Positions 8,071 to 17,139 of a DNA stretch of 64,000 bases are shown here, piece after piece. The notes beneath the pieces were generated by a model. That model saw nothing but the letters and a program-made list of their open reading frames with translations. It did no database searches and was not told where the DNA came from. Each line of letters starts with the position of its first letter. Position 1 is the stretch's first letter. Source of the stretch: Gilichinskyi gelida (GTDB taxonomy: Bacteria; Acidobacteriota; Thermoanaerobaculia; Gp7-AA8); the NCBI GenBank assembly GCA_038040385.1, contig JBBPII010000001.1:186001-250000 (forward strand), given 5' to 3'. The position numbers were made by a program, and so were the translations under genes.

Positions 8071-8433
8071 TTACGCTTCATCCCACGGTTGTGACACTGG
8101 TAGCGCCCGGAAGCCGAAGTACCGCTCATGCAGCAACCGGAATACGCCATCGAGCCGCTGCCAGTCCTCCGCGGTGAACTTCAGAAACGGGCCCACGACA
8201 CCAGACCCTTCGGCGCTATCGCGGAACAAGTCTGCGACGAGGAGCATCCAAAGCGCGCTGTAGAACTCCGCTTGCGTGACTCCAGTAATCGGATCGAGGA
8301 GCGCAACAACCGTGCGCCCCGAGAGCAGGAGGTCCGCTGCGCGCACGATTCTGCGCAGCCGCTGCTGATACTCCTTCCGCTTGATGCCCGACCGGTTGAT
8401 CGCCGCCTGCACATGGCGGTCGATGTCTTCCAC
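8071..8433 (-). CDS. Hypothetical small protein
   Basis: A 120-residue frame from a GTG at 8433 reads like a globular helical protein (IVRAADLLLSGRTVVALLDP, FYSALWMLLVADLF, LKFTAEDWQRLDGVF). I recognise no family. A neighbouring frame upstream on the same strand (8591-~8440) also looks protein-like (LVTFALREVYFVPADTSK), so the gene may originally have been longer and carry a frameshift near 8440. It lies in the 580-bp gap between the subtilase and the small recombinase, on the recombinase's strand. Opposite-strand frames here look like shadows. Confidence 0.4.
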   Translation of the reverse strand: MEDIDRHVQAAINRSGIKRKEYQQRLRRIVRAADLLLSGRTVVALLDPITGVTQAEFYSALWMLLVADLFRDSAEGSGVVGPFLKFTAEDWQRLDGVFRLLHERYFGFRALPVSQPWDEA

Positions 8434-8602
8434 GTCCGGGGTCGTTTGCTCGTGTCGGCGGGCACGAAATACACCTCACGCAGCGCGAAAGTAACGAGAT
8501 CGCCCAGCTTGTCGCACGCACGATGCGGATGAGGGTGCGTCGCGCCGGTAGGGGACTTGCCGCTTTTGAGGATACTCGGCGGTTGGGGCATGGCAAGTCC
8601 TC

Positions 8603-9205
8603 CTAGCTGCGCACGATCTCCGTGGATCGCAGCATTCTTCGATGAATTTTCGCGCGGCGGCGATTGGTGATCTGGAAGTAGATCGCGGTTGAGTTGAGAT
8701 CGCTGTGGCCGAGCTGTTCCGCCGCGTCCGCGATGTCGAAGCCCTCGTTCGCGAGGTGCGTTCCGAGCGAGTGCCGGAGCACGTGCGAGTGCCCGAGATC
8801 AGGCGGCAGTCCTGCCACCGTGGCGTAATGGCGGAACAGCGCCAGAATTGTTCGACCCGATAGGGGCTCGCACGCTCGGCGCCGGCCGCGGAAGAGGTAC
8901 GGGCAGTCATCGTCGGGACGGATCGCGAGGTAGCGCTTGAGCAGCTTCCGCGTGCTCGGGAACATATCGTACGAGAGCGACCGGCCACCCTTGAGGCGGG
9001 TCACATGGATCATGCCTCCCTCGAAGCTATCGAGTGTGAGGATCGCGGCCTCGCCGCGCCGGAGCGCGTGCAGGTACATGACGTTGAAGAGCAGTCGATC
9101 ACGGATGTTCTCTCTCGGAATCGCCCGGAAAAAGGCGCGGAGCTGTTCTTTCGTCAGGTGCTTGATGGTGCGGCCCAACCGCTGCGCCGTGCGCCGCTTC
9201 CCCAT
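8603..9205 (-). CDS. Small single-domain tyrosine recombinase
   Basis: The 200-residue protein consists almost only of the catalytic domain of the phage-integrase family, like FimB/FimE-type recombinases. The catalytic pattern is complete: Arg in ALRRGEAAIL, His-x-x-Arg in HVLRHSLGTHLA, His in QLGHSDLNSTAIYF and the nucleophile Tyr in AIYFQ. The ATG at 9205 with GAGGGAA upstream is preferred over in-frame starts further up that would invade the divergent gene at 9315. Its role could be inversion or integration of a nested element. I see no att repeats around it, and the nearby secreted Ig-like gene could be a target, but no inverted recombination sites are evident. Confidence 0.8.
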   Translation of the reverse strand: MGKRRTAQRLGRTIKHLTKEQLRAFFRAIPRENIRDRLLFNVMYLHALRRGEAAILTLDSFEGGMIHVTRLKGGRSLSYDMFPSTRKLLKRYLAIRPDDDCPYLFRGRRRACEPLSGRTILALFRHYATVAGLPPDLGHSHVLRHSLGTHLANEGFDIADAAEQLGHSDLNSTAIYFQITNRRRAKIHRRMLRSTEIVRS

Positions 9206-9314
9206 CCCGTAGTTCCCTCGTGAATGTGCGATTCTGCCGCTTTTCCTCATTTCAGGAAGTTCAGTTGACGCGCGCACTCTGCGCCTCGCAGGACGCGGCG
9301 TAAACCCTCGGTGG

Positions 9315-10859
9315 TTGCCACGTGTGCAGAGCGGTTCGCGGTTATGCGCGGGGTTCTTCTGGGCGCACGTGATCGCTGTTCTTCTCGCGTTCGTTCTCTC
9401 CGTTTCGTTCGCGCATGCGCAGAACCTCGTCACCAACGGCACCTTCGATACGAGCGTTGCCGGGTGGGGGCCGGCAGCGTCCGGCTGCACAGTCACGTGG
9501 AACTCCGCTGATGCCAACGACTCGCCTTCCTCGGGATCGGCGAAGGTCGTGTCGCTGGAGTCGTCGTCTGTCACATCCCCCGACTTCTGCTTCGCGCAAA
9601 CGATCGCTGTCCCGGAGAACACCGCGTACGCATTCACCGCGAAGACGCTCCCGAGCTCCGGATTCGCCAACGTCGACTTCATGGTGCGCGCTCTCGCGTC
9701 GGACAACCGGGAACTTGGTTTTCGCCGCTACGTGCTGAGTGGGACAACGTGGACATCGCTGTCGAAGATCTACGTGACGCCGATCGGCACGGCGAAGGTG
9801 CAGATCGGCGCCGCGGTCCAGAACTTCGCCCTCATTGATGACGTGGCGTTTCGCCCCGCGTCCCCGGCACCTACACCCGTCGTCTCCGTTTTTGTCGCGA
9901 GAAAGCCGCGGCTGTGTACGGGCGAGACGACATCCTTGTACTGGATCAGCGAGTACGCCTCGGCGGTCACCATCGACCATGGACTCGGGTCGCAACCGGT
10001 GAGCCCGAAGAGCGACTACACGGGCGCGAGCGTCGCGCCAACGCAGACGACGACGTACACCCTGACGGCGTCGGGGCCGGGCGGCTCGACGACCGCGCAG
10101 GTGACGCTCCCCGTGGATGACGGTCCACCGGATGCAGCGTTCACGGCGACGCCCGCCACGATCGGACCCGGGGCGTCGTCGACGCTCGCGTGGACGACCG
10201 CACGCGCGACGACAGTCACCCTCCAGCAGGGTGCGGACTTCGCGGACCACGTTTCTTTGAACGGAAGTTTCTCCGTGACGCCCAACGAAACGACGATCTA
10301 CACGCTGACCGTCGCGGGTGCGTGCGCAACCGTGAAGAAGCAGGTGACCGTCACCGTGGCAGAGCCGACGCCGCAGATCACCTTCATAGCGTCTTCTCGG
10401 ACGATCGCGGAAGGCGAGACCACGACGCTCTCCTGGACGGTGACGAACGCGACGAGCGTCTCGATCGACCACGGGATCGGCGCGCGTCCGGTTTCTGGCT
10501 CAGTCGTGGTGGTCCCCGACGCGACGACCACCTACCGCCTCACGGCGTCGGGGCCTGGTGGCACCTCGACCGCCGACCTCACGATCACGGTTCTCCGCCC
10601 GCCCGTGATCGTCTTCACGGCCACACCGAACACGATCACCGTCGGGCAGGCGACGACGCTCGCATGGATGGCCGCAGACGCGACCCTCGTGGTGATCGAC
10701 AACGGCATCGGGGGACAGGTGCCGAGCGGAGCGATCGAGGTACGCCCGCAGCAGACGACGACCTACGTGCTCACCGCCACGGGGCCAGGAGGGGTTCGCG
10801 TGGCGCAGACGATGGTTACGGTGAAGCTGCCGAGTCGCAGGCGCCCGGTCGCGCACTAA
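9315..10859 (+). CDS. Secreted protein with N-terminal carbohydrate-binding-like domain and Ig-like repeats
   Basis: About 514 residues. A hydrophobic export signal (AVLLAFVLSVSFAHAQ) is followed by a jelly-roll/CBM-like domain starting LVTNGTFDTSVAGWGP (~40-175). Four tandem Ig-like repeats follow, each with TTTYTLTASGPGG-like ends and an initial 'ETTSLYW / STLAWTT / TTLSWTV / TTLAWMA' strand. No catalytic motif or anchor is visible at the C-terminus. The start is uncertain: the frame opens at a TTG (9315), with GTG codons at 9324 and just before the signal. Probably a surface or extracellular binding protein. It is followed directly by a decayed gene of similar Ig-like style. Confidence 0.6.
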   Translation: MPRVQSGSRLCAGFFWAHVIAVLLAFVLSVSFAHAQNLVTNGTFDTSVAGWGPAASGCTVTWNSADANDSPSSGSAKVVSLESSSVTSPDFCFAQTIAVPENTAYAFTAKTLPSSGFANVDFMVRALASDNRELGFRRYVLSGTTWTSLSKIYVTPIGTAKVQIGAAVQNFALIDDVAFRPASPAPTPVVSVFVARKPRLCTGETTSLYWISEYASAVTIDHGLGSQPVSPKSDYTGASVAPTQTTTYTLTASGPGGSTTAQVTLPVDDGPPDAAFTATPATIGPGASSTLAWTTARATTVTLQQGADFADHVSLNGSFSVTPNETTIYTLTVAGACATVKKQVTVTVAEPTPQITFIASSRTIAEGETTTLSWTVTNATSVSIDHGIGARPVSGSVVVVPDATTTYRLTASGPGGTSTADLTITVLRPPVIVFTATPNTITVGQATTLAWMAADATLVVIDNGIGGQVPSGAIEVRPQQTTTYVLTATGPGGVRVAQTMVTVKLPSRRRPVAH

Positions 10860-10861
10860 GG

Positions 10862-12017
10862 GGCGTCTTCACGGTGGCGCGGGAGGGCGCAGGACTTCAC
10901 ACAGCACGAGGCTGCGGTCGCAGCAGCCCTTCGAGCGGAGCCGTCGCACAGCTACCAGCGAGTTCTTCGAAAGGCCAGCCGCGTTTCATCCATTCGAAAA
11001 AAGAATGCGACGGTCCTCCAACCTGTTGGCGCAACGTACAGCTGGTCGGTGCGGAACGCTGTCGCGACGAGCGGCCGTCTGGACTTCCGGCTCGCCGGAG
11101 CCGGCTACGCGACCGTGCGGCTCACCGCCGTCGTCGGTACGCGGAGCAGCGCCGCGGAGGCGACTTTGCTCGTACGTGCGACGCCCGTGATCGAGGACTT
11201 CGCCGTCGCGAACGCCGTCGAGGGCGGCGCGGCCGTCGCGACGTGGCGCGTCCTGGGTGACGGCCTCGCGCGGATCGTCGGCAGCGACCTCCCTGCGGAG
11301 GGTATCGCGGTGACGCTCACCGACGGGCGCGCCGAGCTGCCGGCCGGTACTGCGGGGGCGAAGCAGGCGACGCTCCTCGTCGAGAGCGACTGCGGGACGG
11401 CCTCGCGAGCAGCGCCGTGCAGGAGGCGCCGCCCGAGGTTTCGATCTTCGCGAGCCCCGCGACGCAGCCGCGCGGCGGATCTTCCACCATCACGATCTCC
11501 GTCTCCGCGAGCGGGACGACGTCGTTCGCAGTCTCGTCCTCCGCTGGTGGACTGGGGGAGTTCACGAGCCCCCACGACGACCGCGAACGGCACGTCGGGG
11601 TCCGGGAGCGGGTCGTACACGCTCACCGGCAGCTACGGCTCGGACGACTGGGGGACTGCCATCATCACTGTCACGCGACCGGCGCGGGCGTGGCGACAGT
11701 GCGGAGCGTGAGCGTCGACGCGCGGACGGTGACGCCCTTCGTGCGGTTCAGCTTCGAGGGCGCGGCTGCCGTCGGGCAGCCGATGAAGGTCCACATGACC
11801 GTCCACGCCGTCGGCGCGAGCTTCCTGGACGCCCAGTGTCTCGGAGGGGACGCTCAGCAAGACGAGCGGCAGCGGCGTCGACGTGTACACGGAGACGATC
11901 ACGTACGTCCCGTCCACGTCAGGTCAGAAGGACTTCACCTACTCAGCGACAGGGAACGGCGGGCTGGGCGCAACGGGAGGGACCTCGAACGGCGGGTTCG
12001 GCATTACGGTGAACTAG
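10862..12017 (+). pseudogene. Decayed Ig-like secreted protein gene with multiple frameshifts
   Basis: A protein-like sequence can be read only by changing frame several times. VGATYSWSVRNAVATSGRLD starts near 11020. The frame shifts near 11405 (to SSAVQEAPPEVSIFASPAT), near 11565 (to TTTANGTSGSGSGSYTLTG), near 11680 (to VATVRSVSVDARTVTPFVRF) and near 11835 (to VSEGTLSKTSGSGVDVYTET), and ends at a TAG at 12015-12017. Each piece has beta-rich, Ser/Thr-rich Ig-like composition. At least four shifts in 1 kb argue for decay (or a very poor consensus here). No start codon is assignable. It resembles the adjacent intact gene in style, not in direct sequence. Confidence 0.6.
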
Positions 12018-12050
12018 CCGCACTTTCGCGACGCTGACTCCGTTCTTCTA

Positions 12051-12797
12051 TCAGCCCGTGGTCGGCACTTCTCGGAGAATAGTGGTGAAGTTCTCCATCA
12101 CAGCTGCTCTGATTGTGTCGGCACTCGAACCCACGATATTCGCGACGCGGTCGGCGAGGTCTTTCAAGTCGCGCGGACGCGATGGGCGGCCCTCGACTTG
12201 GGAAAACGGCCCATCGGTCTCCGTGAGCAGGCGATCCAATGGCACGCGCGCAATGATGCGGCGTCCGCTCGCGGTCGAGCACATACTCAGATTTACCGAG
12301 AAGAAACAGCCCGCGTCGAGGGCCCTATCAAGATTCTGCAGTGAGCCAGAGTACCAATGCAGGACGGGGACGCGAACGCCTGTCGCGCGAATCGCGTCAA
12401 TGACCTCCTTCTCAGCGCCGCGGCTGTGCATCGTGATGAACCTCGCTGGTCCCGCAGCGCAAACTCCTAAGATCGTTTCGAAGACCTGCCGCTGGATGTC
12501 GCGGGATGCCTCCGGTGCCCGTTTGAAATCAAGACCGACTTCACCCACATAGCGCGTGCGCGGGAGGAGCGACTCGAACGTCACGAGCTCGCCCTGGCGT
12601 TCCACAGCGAGCTCCGGGTGTAGCCCTAGCGCTGCACGTACGTAGCGCGAACCCTGGGTCAGGGCCTCCATCTTCCAAAACACGGATGGAGTGTTCGTGA
12701 CCGCGACGGTGTAGACGCGTTCACGCTCAGCCTCTGCAAGGACATCCTCGTAGTCCTCGTAGAGATCCACGTGGCAGTGTGCGTCGACGTACATCAC
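12051..12797 (-). CDS. qatD: QatD: TatD-family metal-dependent hydrolase of the Qat anti-phage system
   Basis: The 248-residue product is a TatD-type TIM-barrel hydrolase. Metal and catalytic residues are present: His-x-His in VDAHCHVDL (res 7/9), Glu in YVGEVGLDF (~85), His in FITMHSRG, His in VLHWYSG and Asp in LLTETDGPF. TatD enzymes are DNases or hydrolases, and in Qat the TatD protein is the fourth component. The start ATG overlaps the qatC stop by four bases, and it is last in the minus-strand qatABCD operon. A Qat-specific role is inferred from the gene order A-B-C-D. Confidence 0.85.
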   Translation of the reverse strand: MMYVDAHCHVDLYEDYEDVLAEAERERVYTVAVTNTPSVFWKMEALTQGSRYVRAALGLHPELAVERQGELVTFESLLPRTRYVGEVGLDFKRAPEASRDIQRQVFETILGVCAAGPARFITMHSRGAEKEVIDAIRATGVRVPVLHWYSGSLQNLDRALDAGCFFSVNLSMCSTASGRRIIARVPLDRLLTETDGPFSQVEGRPSRPRDLKDLADRVANIVGSSADTIRAAVMENFTTILREVPTTG

Positions 12798-14128
12798 GGC
12801 GTCGCAGATTCCGGATGAGCTTTCAGGAACTCGCGCAGTTCGTCGACGCCCCTCCGGTAGACCTCGACGTACCTCGCAATGTCGTCGTCGGGCACGGGTA
12901 GCGGTCCTGCGCTGAGGATGTCCCGGACCGTGGGCGGCCGACGCGTGTAGCGGTGGAGGGCGATCCGGAGCGCGCGCAGGTCGGCACCAGACTGCCCCCC
13001 AATAGGTCCGGAGAGGTCATCCTGCGCGTACGCCGTCGGATCCGTTCCCCACGCCGTCGTCGCTGCCCGCCTTATGACGCACGGCACGCAGCGTCCGCAG
13101 TGGAGGTGCGGATTCTTCGCCCGGAAGCGGTTCGAGTCGGGATGCGAGCAGGACATCGTGACGCTCAACCCTTTAGCGAGGACGTCCTGGTTCTTGGCAC
13201 CGACAAGCATCTCGCCCTTCGTCGCGAAACGGTACGGGAGCGTCAGCTCCGGCGTGAGGTCGAGGTGCTGTAGTAGCTGTCGGAACAGCGCGATGTAGTG
13301 CGGGTGCGTCGTCCGGGTGCTGAAACTCCCGAGGCGCGCGGGGGTCAGCGGCAGGTTCAGCGAGATCACGCCGTTCTCGGGGATCACGAGGCGCTCCGCC
13401 CCTGCGGCAAAAGCCACGACGACACCGAGCGCAACGAAGAGGAGCGATCGGCTCCGCGTGCTCGTCTCCGTGACACCCGTCGACACCGCTGGAGGTGCGA
13501 ACCAGAACTGGAGGAGCCTCACGCGGTCTTCGCCGTACGCTGATGTGAGCACGTCCCTGACGTGATCTTGTGAAGCGCTGGTCGCGCCGCCTCCGCCGCC
13601 GTGGTGTGCGACGAACGCGATCTCTCCTTGCTCGACGCCATCGATCGCTCCAATGAACGAGTCCAGCCCTCCCGAGAGGAGCGCTACCGTTGGCACGGAC
13701 AGTTGGTGAACGGCTTTGGGTTTCTTCGCCGCTGTCGGGACGTACTCGGCGTGCGTTGAGCGGAAGTCCACGGTCCAATGGTCACCCGTGAGGAACGCGA
13801 GCATGCGCTCTACGAGGTCGGTCTTCTCGCGCCACCGTTCGGCATCACTCACGAACACGCGTAGAGCAATCTCGCGTGTCCAGCCGTCGTAGCCTGTATC
13901 GCGCGCCAGGCGCATGTCGGCGACGTACGCCGTAGACGCAACGCGGAGGAGGTCGAGCGCGAGCGGCGACGGCGCGAGACCGTTCGCGGCGAAGATGTCG
14001 CGGGTACGGTCCTCAACGCGGTTCGGGTGACCAGGGGTGTCGTACGGGACGACCAAGGTTGCGTCGGACACTGGGAATGTGTCCTTCGGACCGGCGACTG
14101 CGACGACAATTTCAGATCGGCGATTCAT
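12794..14128 (-). CDS. qatC: QatC: QueC-like protein of the Qat anti-phage system
   Basis: The 444-residue protein has a PP-loop ATP-pyrophosphatase core with VALLSGGLDSFIGAID (~148-163), the SGGxDS signature of QueC-like enzymes. Near residue ~330-355 a Cys cluster (MSCSHP and CGRCVPC) fits a zinc site. QueC converts 7-carboxy-7-deazaguanine to preQ0; in Qat a QueC-like protein is required for defence, perhaps by modifying a partner protein. The ~140-residue N-terminal extension is typical of QatC rather than housekeeping QueC. It overlaps qatB and qatD by ATGA junctions, indicating translational coupling. Confidence 0.87.
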   Translation of the reverse strand: MNRRSEIVVAVAGPKDTFPVSDATLVVPYDTPGHPNRVEDRTRDIFAANGLAPSPLALDLLRVASTAYVADMRLARDTGYDGWTREIALRVFVSDAERWREKTDLVERMLAFLTGDHWTVDFRSTHAEYVPTAAKKPKAVHQLSVPTVALLSGGLDSFIGAIDGVEQGEIAFVAHHGGGGGATSASQDHVRDVLTSAYGEDRVRLLQFWFAPPAVSTGVTETSTRSRSLLFVALGVVVAFAAGAERLVIPENGVISLNLPLTPARLGSFSTRTTHPHYIALFRQLLQHLDLTPELTLPYRFATKGEMLVGAKNQDVLAKGLSVTMSCSHPDSNRFRAKNPHLHCGRCVPCVIRRAATTAWGTDPTAYAQDDLSGPIGGQSGADLRALRIALHRYTRRPPTVRDILSAGPLPVPDDDIARYVEVYRRGVDELREFLKAHPESATP

Positions 14129-14997
14129 AGTCCTTCGATGAATGCATACGCGGTCGTGAACACGCCATCGATCAAGCCCTTCGCCTCGGCGCCGGACCAG
14201 TCGAGCTGCGTCAGGTTCTTCCCTTCAAAGTCGACCTTGACGGTCTCTGTAACGACGTCGCGCACCTCAGCGTACAGAGTGTTCGCCTGGGCCGCTGAAA
14301 CAGCACCTCGGTCGATGCAGTCACCCAGCATTTGGAGGAACCGTTCCGATACGTAGTTCGAGACGAATTCGCGGAGCGTCTCCTCCATCACGGCGAGGTC
14401 GACGCGATCGAGCGCGGCGAGCCCACGTGCATCGACTCCGAGTCGCTCGAACAGTGCCTCGAGCGTCATTGCCGCTGCTTCCCGCGCAACGCTCTCTTCA
14501 AGGAGGGCACCATCGGGCGTGAGGCGGTCCACGAGTTCAGCGAGGACCGCCGAGATGCTGCGTCCCACGAGGTCAGTGATCCCGAGGCTCCTCGCAGCTT
14601 CGGCGAACCCGCCGCTCGCGACGCTCGCGAGGAACCCGCCTAGCCTGCGCGCCGTGGCTCTACCGCTGACGGCCGCTGCCGACGCACCACGCGCCCCGCC
14701 GGAGGCAGCGACGTAAGAACGGAGCGACCCGTGGGAATCCGAGTAGCCTGCGTTCCCTCTCGCCCACTTGCTCAGATTCGACTTGGGGACAGCCCATTCA
14801 GTTGCGGATGGGGTTTGTGGGTTCGGCGCATCGTCGGCCGGCGGCACATTCTCACCTTCGCCTGCCTTGTCGGGTGCCGGCGGCGCGTCATCACCTTCGC
14901 CTGCGGCGTCGGGTGCCGGCGGCGGAACGTCATCGGCCCACGGTGGCAGCAGGCCTCCAGTGCCCTTTGGACCGCCGTAGGATGATGATGTGCCCAT
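14125..14997 (-). CDS. qatB: QatB: Qat anti-phage system associated protein
   Basis: The 290-residue protein begins MGTSSSYGGPKG and LLPPWADD, a start typical of QatB proteins. A Pro/Asp/Glu-rich disordered segment follows (~20-65) containing duplicated PPAPDAAGEGDD/PPAPDKAGEGEN units. The rest is alpha-helical with a conserved-looking core (SLGITDLVGRSISAVLAELV). No enzyme motif is visible. It starts three bases after the qatA stop and overlaps qatC. In known Qat systems QatB is essential but of unknown biochemical role and may be the QatC substrate; that last point is an inference here. Confidence 0.82.
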   Translation of the reverse strand: MGTSSSYGGPKGTGGLLPPWADDVPPPAPDAAGEGDDAPPAPDKAGEGENVPPADDAPNPQTPSATEWAVPKSNLSKWARGNAGYSDSHGSLRSYVAASGGARGASAAAVSGRATARRLGGFLASVASGGFAEAARSLGITDLVGRSISAVLAELVDRLTPDGALLEESVAREAAAMTLEALFERLGVDARGLAALDRVDLAVMEETLREFVSNYVSERFLQMLGDCIDRGAVSAAQANTLYAEVRDVVTETVKVDFEGKNLTQLDWSGAEAKGLIDGVFTTAYAFIEGL

Positions 14998-15000
14998 GGG

Positions 15001-16929
15001 TCAGTCTTTCTTCGTGAGACGTTCGAGCGCCTGCTTGGCGGCCGTCCCGAGCGCACCGTCGGCGTTCGACCACGCCTCGAGCAGTGGGCGCGCAGCAGCT
15101 CCGCTGCCGTCTTTCCTCGCGACGCCTGCGAGCTTGATCGCCATGGCAGGTACAACGCGGGGAAGCGGTAGCTCTTGAAAGACCGCGATTGTCTGCGGGA
15201 GGAGTGCTGGTCGTCTCTCAGCGAGGTCGAGGAGCGTTGATTCGAGGTGTCGCGCTTCGTCGTCTTCAGCGGGGCGAAGGCGCTCCGTGAGGGACTCGAA
15301 CACCGCGGTGGCGTCGGCGTCCGAGAGGCCGTCGACCATCTTCAGGCCCTGCTGCTGGACCGGTTTGCCGGGGTCGAGGAGTTGGACGAGGACTTCTCTT
15401 GCGACGGGGCTCAGGCGCGCCGAGCTCTGCTCGACGTTCCCCACCCGTGCGTGCGCGACGAAGAAGTAGGGCCGCAGGTCGACGTCGGCGAGCGCCGGTT
15501 CATCCCGAAGCCACTTCCGCATCCAAGGGTCAGCGAGCCAGGGCACGACCCGGTCGGACACGGTCCCCGTCTCTAAGGCGACAGGGGCAGCGGATCGCTT
15601 GGCTCCCGGCTTCGAAGGCTTCGACGCCGCGCCCGTCCCAGCCGGTTCCTCGCGCGCACGAGTCTCGCCCTCGCTAATTTCGGTCGGGTGTCCGTCCTGC
15701 ACCGCTTGCCACTGGGCGAGCTGCCGGAAGAAGACGGGCCGAATGTATTCGAGCAGCATGAGCTTTGCGAGCACGCGTCGCTTGATGTCGAGACCTCGAT
15801 CCTCGGCCATCGTGAGGCGGAGCAAGAGCGTGTTCAGGAAGCGCTTCGTCCGTCGCGGACTTCCGCTCAACCCCGGCGCAAGCACGGCGGCAGTCTGCAT
15901 GGTGAGATCGAGCGCCTCCTCCAGCTCCTTGCTCACCTCCTTGGCGACCTCGCGGCACCTGCTCGCAGTGAACGATCCGGCAGCGATGTCTTTTGAAGTG
16001 AACGACGCGACGGAATCGCACGCTTTCTGAAATGTGGCAGGGGACAGGTGCTTCTGCGCGAATAGCAGATTCATGTACGACTCGATTTCCGTGCTGCTCA
16101 GCGGAGGGATGTGCACAGGGACCTGGATGAGCTTCTCCAAGTAGTCCCGACCGACCTCCGCTTCTGCCCCCGGTAGCTCCGGGAAATTCTTGCGAACGGC
16201 GTACTGGATCAACCGCTCGTCAGCACCGATGACAAACGCTGTGCGTGGCACGAAGAGGAACAGCTTGATCGCCTCAAGTGTCTCGATGATCGTGTCCGGC
16301 AAGCAGCGATCAAGGTCATCGATGAAGATGACGAGCGCGTCGATCTCCGCGTCTGCGAGGAGCTTCTCGAAGTCGCTGCGGAACTCGCGGACAGTCTTCC
16401 GAACTTGCTCGGGGCTCGGTACGTCCTTGACGAGTTTTCCGACATCATCGACGTCGGTCCCGCCGACCGCATCTCCGACTTTCTTCGCGAGATCAGCGCC
16501 GACGCCCAAGAGCGACAGGTAGGGCATGCCCATGAGGAGTGGAACTCCATACTTCACCGCTGCCCCTGCCGTATGCATCACGTTGACACGGCGCAAGAGG
16601 GATGCGAGACGTCCCTTGACCTTCTCGTAGACCGTGGTGTTCTTCTTCAGCTTCTCCTCGAGTTCGTCGAGGATCGTCCCCATCAGCACACTCTTCGCAT
16701 CGTCGTAGCCTTCGAAGAGCCACCCATTGAAAGAGAGGACAATTAGCTTCTCATCACCTTCCAACTGCTTCTGGACGTGCTGGATTACGGTCGACTTGCC
16801 GCTTCCCCAGTCGCCGTAGACTCCCACCGTCACGGGTCGGAGCGCCGGGTCCAGGACGAGTCGCTTCACAGCGCTCACGAGGTAGCTGTAGCGGAGGAGA
16901 TCTACCGACGATTCGTTGTCAGACCACAT
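15001..16929 (-). CDS. qatA: QatA: KAP-family P-loop ATPase of the Qat anti-phage system
   Basis: The 642-residue KAP NTPase has Walker A YGDWGSGKST (~38-47), a Walker B region ALVIFIDDLDRCLPD (~200) and FVIGADERLIQYAV, all typical of KAP ATPases. Two hydrophobic stretches between the Walker motifs (near GVPLLMGMPYLSLLGVG, ~125) may insert in the membrane, as in many KAP proteins. The C-terminal ~200 residues look like helical repeats. It is the first gene of the qatABCD operon. The 210-bp gap to the divergent helicase gene at 17140 probably holds both promoters. Confidence 0.87.
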   Translation of the reverse strand: MWSDNESSVDLLRYSYLVSAVKRLVLDPALRPVTVGVYGDWGSGKSTVIQHVQKQLEGDEKLIVLSFNGWLFEGYDDAKSVLMGTILDELEEKLKKNTTVYEKVKGRLASLLRRVNVMHTAGAAVKYGVPLLMGMPYLSLLGVGADLAKKVGDAVGGTDVDDVGKLVKDVPSPEQVRKTVREFRSDFEKLLADAEIDALVIFIDDLDRCLPDTIIETLEAIKLFLFVPRTAFVIGADERLIQYAVRKNFPELPGAEAEVGRDYLEKLIQVPVHIPPLSSTEIESYMNLLFAQKHLSPATFQKACDSVASFTSKDIAAGSFTASRCREVAKEVSKELEEALDLTMQTAAVLAPGLSGSPRRTKRFLNTLLLRLTMAEDRGLDIKRRVLAKLMLLEYIRPVFFRQLAQWQAVQDGHPTEISEGETRAREEPAGTGAASKPSKPGAKRSAAPVALETGTVSDRVVPWLADPWMRKWLRDEPALADVDLRPYFFVAHARVGNVEQSSARLSPVAREVLVQLLDPGKPVQQQGLKMVDGLSDADATAVFESLTERLRPAEDDEARHLESTLLDLAERRPALLPQTIAVFQELPLPRVVPAMAIKLAGVARKDGSGAAARPLLEAWSNADGALGTAAKQALERLTKKD

Positions 16930-17139
16930 CTTCGTTCATGAAGTACGTCCGTGCGAGAGTACGCCATCGACGTCATGTTCGGAATAGCGCCTCCGTTAGC
17001 AGACGCCGCTTGTGTCAGAGGAGGAAATCCGCGATCCTTGGGCGGTCCAAGGCCGCAGTGCGTCGGCCGTAGCCAAATCACTGAAGTTTCAGCAGTTTCG
17101 CGGGTACTTCACAGGCCCGCAGACTGCCAAAAAGGAATC

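Noticed and set aside
8128..8532. A plus-strand frame of 134 codons in the gap before the small recombinase
   Set aside because: The minus-strand frame at 8071-8433 has a more protein-like composition; the plus frame is Arg-rich shadow.
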